This document shows positions 6,312 to 9,896 of a stretch of 9,896 nucleotides of DNA, piece by piece. The DNA comes from CAG-411 sp045124315 (GTDB lineage: Bacteria > Bacillota > Clostridia > Lachnospirales > Lachnospiraceae). Position numbers and translations under genes: made by a program. The stretch lies in NCBI GenBank assembly GCA_045124315.1, contig JBGVLO010000194.1, forward strand, positions 1-9,896, read 5' to 3'. The notes beneath the pieces were generated by a model. That model was given only the letters and a program-made list of their open reading frames with translations, was not told the DNA's origin and made no database searches. Every line of letters begins with the position of its first letter. Positions within the stretch are counted from its first letter, which is position 1.

Positions 6312-6340
6312 AGAATACCATATTCCCTTTTTTCCGTCAA
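6312..6340 (-). promoter_or_regulatory. Sigma-A promoter of the rpmG-secE-nusG-rplK-rplA operon
   Basis: On the minus strand TTGACG (6335-6340) and TATTCT (6312-6317) are separated by exactly 17 bases, and TGG immediately before the -10 gives an extended -10. Transcription would start near 6305, leaving about a 60-base leader to rpmG. No transcription terminator is seen inside the operon before 3917. Confidence 0.75.
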
Positions 6341-6381
6341 CCTTTTCCGAATAATTTTTTTATTTTTTCTTGAGATAACCA

Positions 6382-6410
6382 TGTACTTTTTCCAAATTTT
6401 CCTATATAAT
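6382..6410 (+). promoter_or_regulatory. Possible promoter of the FliD-like gene
   Basis: A perfect TATAAT stands at 6405-6410. The -35 at 17-base spacing (TGTACT, 6382-6387) is poor. TTGAGA at 6370-6375 is better but 29 bases away. If used, transcription would start near 6417 and give a leader of about 215 bases. No flagellar sigma-D-type promoter was found in the right orientation. Confidence 0.35.
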
Positions 6411-6632
6411 ATAGATAAGATTAAGTTATCGGAAGCTATTGTATACGGTTATCTATCACTTTCTTTGTTGGCAATCGTATATAAGAAAACTATTTCGTGT
6501 TTACGAAATGGACAACCAAAATCATATGCCGTAACACTATTTTATTGGGGCAAATCTAGAAACAGACCGGATTTTTGCCTATGAACCTGCACATTTTTTT
6601 AAGATACTTTCTCAAAAAAGAAGGGATGTACT
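6411..6632 (+). other. Hairpin-rich leader before the FliD-like gene
   Basis: There is no convincing gene in this stretch. Three local hairpins can be drawn for plus-strand RNA. The first is TTGTATACG/CGTATATAA (6439-6447 with 6476-6484, one G-U). The second is CTATTTCG/CGAAATGG (6490-6497 with 6504-6511, one G-U, 6-base loop). The third is GGCAAA/TTTGCC (6549-6554 with 6574-6579). The G-U pairs favour folding of the plus transcript. None matches a riboswitch class known to me. A possible 67-codon frame from 6381 lacks a ribosome binding site and was not called. Confidence 0.35.
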
Positions 6633-7916
6633 ATGATTTACGATTATCTAATTTCAAATTATGCACACCAGGAGAACTATCGTTACAACACCTCTGTCCA
6701 CAAAAAAAATGAGCTAAAACAAATTTACAACAAAATTGTGAAAATCAGCAAGGATTCGCCTTCTTATATTGTGAAGCCTTCTCCACAGACAAAATCTTTT
6801 GTTCTTCAACTAAAGGAGGGTTCTCTGACATTACAAGACACATTATCAAAGCTTCAAAATGGCGGTCTTTCCTCCGCTTTTTCCTATAAGGAAGTGTCCT
6901 GCGATAACAAACAGGCACTTTCAACTGATATTGACACCAATGATCATTCAAATTTACCAGAGCCTTTCACGCTCCAAATACACCAATTGGCATCGAAACA
7001 AATCAATTCCAGTGCGTATTTCTATCGGACGACAAACAAGCTAAAGGAAGGCAATTACTCTTTTGCAATCAATATAGAAGAGGAAGAACATATCTTCAAT
7101 CTGGCATTGACCGGAAAAACTTCAAACGAAGAGGTGTTGTATGGCATATGCAAATCCATCAATCAATCCCCTGCCGAAGTCACTGCAAGCACAGGATACG
7201 ATAAATCAGGGGAAAAGCTACGATTATCGATCTTTTCGGATCATACTGGCACCCCTGATGGACAGGCTATATTTACCTGTAAGGATTTGGAGCATCCGAA
7301 AGGATCGCCCGGATTAGTAGAGTTCTATGGTTTTGATTCGATTAAGCAAATGCCACATAATTCCTCTTTCGAAATCAACGGAACGCCTCAATCAACCTTG
7401 GCAAATGAATTTACACTCAACAATTCTCTGCACTTAAAGATGCATGCTATATCAGAAGAGCCTATCCACGTTACCTATACTGGCGATTCAAATCGCGTGC
7501 TGTCTGAAATCTCGTCGATTTCGGACACTTATAACAGTTTGGTAAAACTCTCCTACAAACAGGGAGAACCGCCTCATTTAGCAACCTTGATGTTTCATGA
7601 CCTACAGAAAATATTCTCAGATGCAGCTCCAGCTCTCCGTAATTGTGGAGTTACATTTGACGAACAAGGATATATGCAAATTGATACCATTACTGCAAGA
7701 GACGCTGCCATATCCGGTGCTTTTGAAAAAATATTTGGTGAAGATACGGAGCCAGGAAAAAGAGCCATCGATCGTTCAAAAGTATTTTCACTGGATCCAT
7801 TGAAATATTTCGAAGATAAAGTTATGGTCACTTATCCTTGTCCTGCAAAAGAACATTTCGCAAATCCATATATGACATCCATATATTCTGGTTTGTTGTT
7901 AGATTCGTATTGTTAA
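6633..7916 (+). CDS. Orphan FliD-like (flagellar hook-associated protein 2-like) protein
   Basis: The 427-residue protein has the order of FliD segments. A lead-in GGLSSAFSYKEVSCDNKQAL (77-96) is followed by FTLQIHQLASKQINSS (112-127), then GNYSFAINI and a helix NEEVLYGICKSINQSPAEVTAS (165-186). The second part has SSFEINGTPQST (244-255), a Thr-containing strand block (261-284), a helix ending DTYNSL (298-303) and GVTFDEQGYMQID (339-351). FliD caps the growing flagellar filament and aids mucus adhesion. Here the terminal coiled coils of a normal cap protein are not evident; residues 1-70 and the Cys-ending tail (NPYMTSIYSGLLLDSYC) are different, and no other flagellar gene is present. Start ATG 6633 has AGAAGGGA upstream. 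The export route is unknown since no signal peptide is seen. It is a single gene ending at a bidirectional terminator. Confidence 0.6.
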   Translation: MIYDYLISNYAHQENYRYNTSVHKKNELKQIYNKIVKISKDSPSYIVKPSPQTKSFVLQLKEGSLTLQDTLSKLQNGGLSSAFSYKEVSCDNKQALSTDIDTNDHSNLPEPFTLQIHQLASKQINSSAYFYRTTNKLKEGNYSFAINIEEEEHIFNLALTGKTSNEEVLYGICKSINQSPAEVTASTGYDKSGEKLRLSIFSDHTGTPDGQAIFTCKDLEHPKGSPGLVEFYGFDSIKQMPHNSSFEINGTPQSTLANEFTLNNSLHLKMHAISEEPIHVTYTGDSNRVLSEISSISDTYNSLVKLSYKQGEPPHLATLMFHDLQKIFSDAAPALRNCGVTFDEQGYMQIDTITARDAAISGAFEKIFGEDTEPGKRAIDRSKVFSLDPLKYFEDKVMVTYPCPAKEHFANPYMTSIYSGLLLDSYC

Positions 7917-7936
7917 GACGCGAAATACACTTAATA

Positions 7937-7984
7937 AAAGAAGTCACAAAACAGGATTTTACATCCTATTTTGTGACTTCTTTA
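7937..7984. terminator. Bidirectional terminator between the FliD-like gene and the protease pseudogene
   Basis: AAAGAAGTCACAAAACAGGAT (7937-7957) pairs with the sequence at 7964-7984 around a short loop; only one position is mismatched over about 21 bases. The arms end in A-rich and T-rich ends, so it can stop both convergent transcripts. It lies 20 bases after the FliD-like stop and about 40 bases beyond the pseudogene stop. Confidence 0.88.
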
Positions 7985-8023
7985 TTTTACCTCTTGTTTT
8001 ATTTGCTAATCTTTTCTCTTATT

Positions 8024-8920
8024 CTATCTTACTGTAAATTCGATTACCTGAGAAGCTTCTCCATGATCCTCAAACTGACTTACATTATAGATTACTTTTA
8101 TTTTTCCTGTCTTAGCAGGTTTCCATGTATATATATGCTTATATCTGCCTACCGGTGTAAATACTCTCGCATAACTAGAACTGTCTGAAGACTGTACAAG
8201 TTCCTTTGTTCCATCCTCATATACAAAATTCAATGAACGGAAATTTATATAATGTCCATTTTCATATTCTGCATTCATTGTAAAGGTTACCGACTCTCCT
8301 AGGGCTATGATATGCTGGTGTAAACACCTTACTATCTGTCGAATTATTCCATACATATGCATATACCTGATTCCAGTTTGCAACAGAGTTATCAAAGTAT
8401 ACCGCCGTACCTTCTTCACTGCCATCTACAACAGCTTTCGATGCCAAATAGAGATCTACCATAGGATAACTGTCCACACCTGAATTTGATGCACTATAAT
8501 CCTTTACTTGAATGCTTGTGTTATCCAACATAATATTTTTCACTTCTGTTCCGGTTAAGTCAGGATTTAAAGACCAAATATATGCCAATGCACCAGTGAC
8601 ATGTGGTGCTGCCCTAGAGGTTCCACTTCCTAATCCATATGTATCATCTGGCCTTGCACTATAGATACTAGATCCTGGCGCAACAACATCAACATATTTC
8701 CCGTAGTTTGAATATGAGGCAGTTTGGAACGTATTATTCCCTAAATTTTGTACCGCTCCCACAACCACTTTATGAGCCATAATCTGTTCAATGGTTACAT
8801 TATACCCATTTCCAAGTTGGGTTTCTTCTGTAATACCACAAAAACTTCCATTCCCCAATTATATCCATTTGGAATTAACATAGAAAATGCTAACAGTGCT
8901 GCCAATGCTCTTTTTTTCAT
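8024..8920 (-). pseudogene. Decayed secreted subtilisin-like (S8) serine protease
   Basis: ATG 8920, with AGGAG upstream, begins a signal peptide (MKKRALAALLAFSMLIPNG). That frame stops at 8795. A different frame from about 8858 carries the C-terminal half of a subtilisin: VVVGAVQN, SYSNYGKYVDVVAPGSSI and the catalytic-serine motif SGTSRAAPHVTG. It stops near 8262. A third frame continues with GESVTFTMNAEYENG and a beta-rich Ig-like tail to the stop at 8024. Reading five instead of four G (8853-8856) joins the first two frames, and a one-base shift near 8301-8316 joins the last two. The Asp and His catalytic segments are missing altogether, so even a repaired frame could not be a normal S8 enzyme. 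Internal deletion plus frameshifts is the likely history; sequencing error could explain the shifts but not the missing domain. Confidence 0.85.
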
Positions 8921-8949
8921 GTTACCCACTCCTTTTCTTTGATTCTGGT

Positions 8950-9024
8950 CTATTCAGAACCCCGCCATATACATACCTACATAATATGTCTATTTATTCC
9001 ATTACTAAGATTCTGAATAATTAC
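8950..9024. repeat. Short relic sharing its ends with the 291-483 palindromic element
   Basis: CTATTCAGAACCC at 8950-8962 and TTCTGAATAATTAC at 9011-9024 correspond to the left and right terminal repeats of the element at 291-483 (GTAACTATTCAGAACCC and its inverse). Nine bases (TATTCAGAA/TTCTGAATA) are perfectly inverted; the outer part of the left end has diverged. The interior is only about 50 bases and lacks the nested hairpins, so this looks like a deleted or degenerate copy. It sits just upstream of the protease pseudogene start. Confidence 0.5.
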
Positions 9025-9099
9025 ATTTTTATTTCATACTTTTTAACATTTTGTTAAATGTTTTACATAATCCCCCACACTTTGCAAGTTTTTATTTTT

Positions 9100-9160
9100 A
9101 AATACAAAAAACACCTCCAAAGTAACAGATTTTTATATTTTATCTGTCTACTTTAAAGGT
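9100..9160 (-). terminator. Terminator of the U32-like gene
   Basis: On the minus transcript ACCUUUAAAGUA-G-ACAGAU (9142-9160) pairs with AUCUGUUACUUUGGAGGU (9113-9130) with one bulged G and two G-U pairs, followed by a U-rich tail (9103-9111). The G-U pairs exist only in the minus RNA, which fixes the direction. It starts about 40 bases after the stop at 9199. A separate small hairpin (AACATTT/AAATGTT, 9045-9062) lies further on. Confidence 0.8.
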
Positions 9161-9198
9161 ATCATATCACTTTTAGTATTCGTATAACGGATTTCCTT

Positions 9199-9896
9199 TC
9201 AAAACAAATCCAACATATTGTCCAAATAGATTTTTTCTCTGACATGCAGCTGATATTCAGGCTTGGTCATGTAGTAAAGTAGAAATTCCAAAATCAAGGC
9301 ACTGCCAAGTCCTCGACCTTCGATTTTAAAATTGGAAAATCCCATTGGTAAGTAGACATTCGTAATCTCCTCTATGCCAATAAATCCCGGATTGGTCATT
9401 GCTTTTGAAAAACGATACCCATCCTTTGCATCAGGCCCATTGCAGCGATGATCCGGACAATTTTCACCAAGATTTTTTCGACTGACATTTTCGTAACAGA
9501 GTTTCCTATCTCTGCAACCAAACCAACAACATTCGTTGCATAAAAACTCTACTTTATCTTTCTGTAGTTCAGACAACGTATTCCATTTATCAAAGGCCTT
9601 GTTCAGACGAAAATCCGGTACAACATAAAGAAAATCCTCCCGCTCTATTTCTCCCAAAAGTTGTTGAAAATCTGTCAAAACCTTGGTTGTCGAGGAAACA
9701 AAATAGAGCCCCGGATAATTTATTTTCAAATAATCTAACAACAAATCTGAATGGACAACGACACCGTTCCGGACTTCATGGTTTTCTCCAAATAATGCGC
9801 AAAGTTCATTGCATTTCTTATCCAAAAGATGTTCCTCCCTGAGCAGAGAATTACTAAATGTCAACCGAGCCGAAATGCCATATTCCTGCATCAATG
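9199..9896 (-). CDS. Cysteine-rich U32-peptidase-like protein, 5' end outside the window
   Basis: About 230 C-terminal residues are present; the frame is still open at the right edge, and homologous proteins as I recall them are longer, so the true start is probably beyond 9896. The cysteine block runs C-N-E-C-C-W-x-G-C (119-127), then Cys133, Cys146 and Cys151, counted from the TTG at 9894. A later motif YLPMGFSNFKIEGR (181-194) resembles the KIEGR motif of U32 peptidases and of the related UbiU/UbiV and tRNA-hydroxylation proteins, which bind a 4Fe-4S cluster through four cysteines. By inference this is an iron-sulfur, TIM-barrel-like protein of unknown substrate. Preceding segments such as GISARLTFSNSLL and LYFVSSTTKVL fit barrel strands. 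No partner gene is visible; it ends at its own terminator. Confidence 0.6.
   Translation of the reverse strand, partial: LMQEYGISARLTFSNSLLREEHLLDKKCNELCALFGENHEVRNGVVVHSDLLLDYLKINYPGLYFVSSTTKVLTDFQQLLGEIEREDFLYVVPDFRLNKAFDKWNTLSELQKDKVEFLCNECCWFGCRDRKLCYENVSRKNLGENCPDHRCNGPDAKDGYRFSKAMTNPGFIGIEEITNVYLPMGFSNFKIEGRGLGSALILEFLLYYMTKPEYQLHVREKIYLDNMLDLF

Noticed and set aside
6425..6460. CCGATAA-like sequence on the minus strand as a flagellar sigma-D promoter
   Set aside because: It points away from the FliD-like gene toward rpmG, and no good TAAA -35 element is at the right distance.
6381..6584. 67-codon plus-strand frame beginning at ATG 6381
   Set aside because: No ribosome binding site, it begins upstream of the best -10 (6405-6410), and the composition looks like translated intergenic DNA.
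8262..8425. Overlapping protease frames as two separate genes
   Set aside because: The frames continue one S8 protein with its C-terminal domain after a one-base shift; the start of the downstream frame has no ribosome binding site.

Overview
The window looks like a low-GC Firmicute chromosome, most likely a Lachnospiraceae-type clostridium. The evidence is AT-rich intergenic DNA, strong AGGAGG-type ribosome binding sites, a clostridial-style ribosomal cluster, a PdaB-type deacetylase, a short NadB, and several Lachnospiraceae-flavoured orphan proteins. The assignment rests on protein character only, because no rRNA or tRNA is present.

Left part (1-1450): a 600-base gene-poor stretch holds a striking nested palindromic element (291-483), then a membrane-anchored PdaB-like polysaccharide deacetylase on the plus strand. 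A shared bidirectional terminator separates it from the convergent nadB-nadC pair.

Centre (1521-6340): everything is on the minus strand. A strong promoter near 6312-6340 drives rpmG-secE-nusG-rplK-rplA, the protein translocation, antitermination and ribosomal stalk cluster. It ends at a clear terminator rather than continuing into rplJ-rplL-rpoBC. A separate promoter (3718-3746) drives nadB-nadC, two steps of NAD synthesis; nadA is not in the window. The leaders of both rplK and rplA contain sequences resembling the L1-binding stalk of 23S rRNA, so L1 probably represses its own operon at two points.

Right part (6380-9896): a plus-strand orphan FliD-like gene with a long, hairpin-rich leader, then a decayed minus-strand subtilisin-like secreted protease with two frameshifts and no Asp/His catalytic region. 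Next come a small relic sharing its ends with the palindromic element at 291-483, a terminator, and the 3' part of a cysteine-rich protein related to U32 peptidases that runs off the right edge.

No phage, CRISPR, transposase or classical defence system is visible. The most interesting material is regulatory or structural: the L1 mimic sites, the nested palindrome, and the structured leader of the FliD-like gene.
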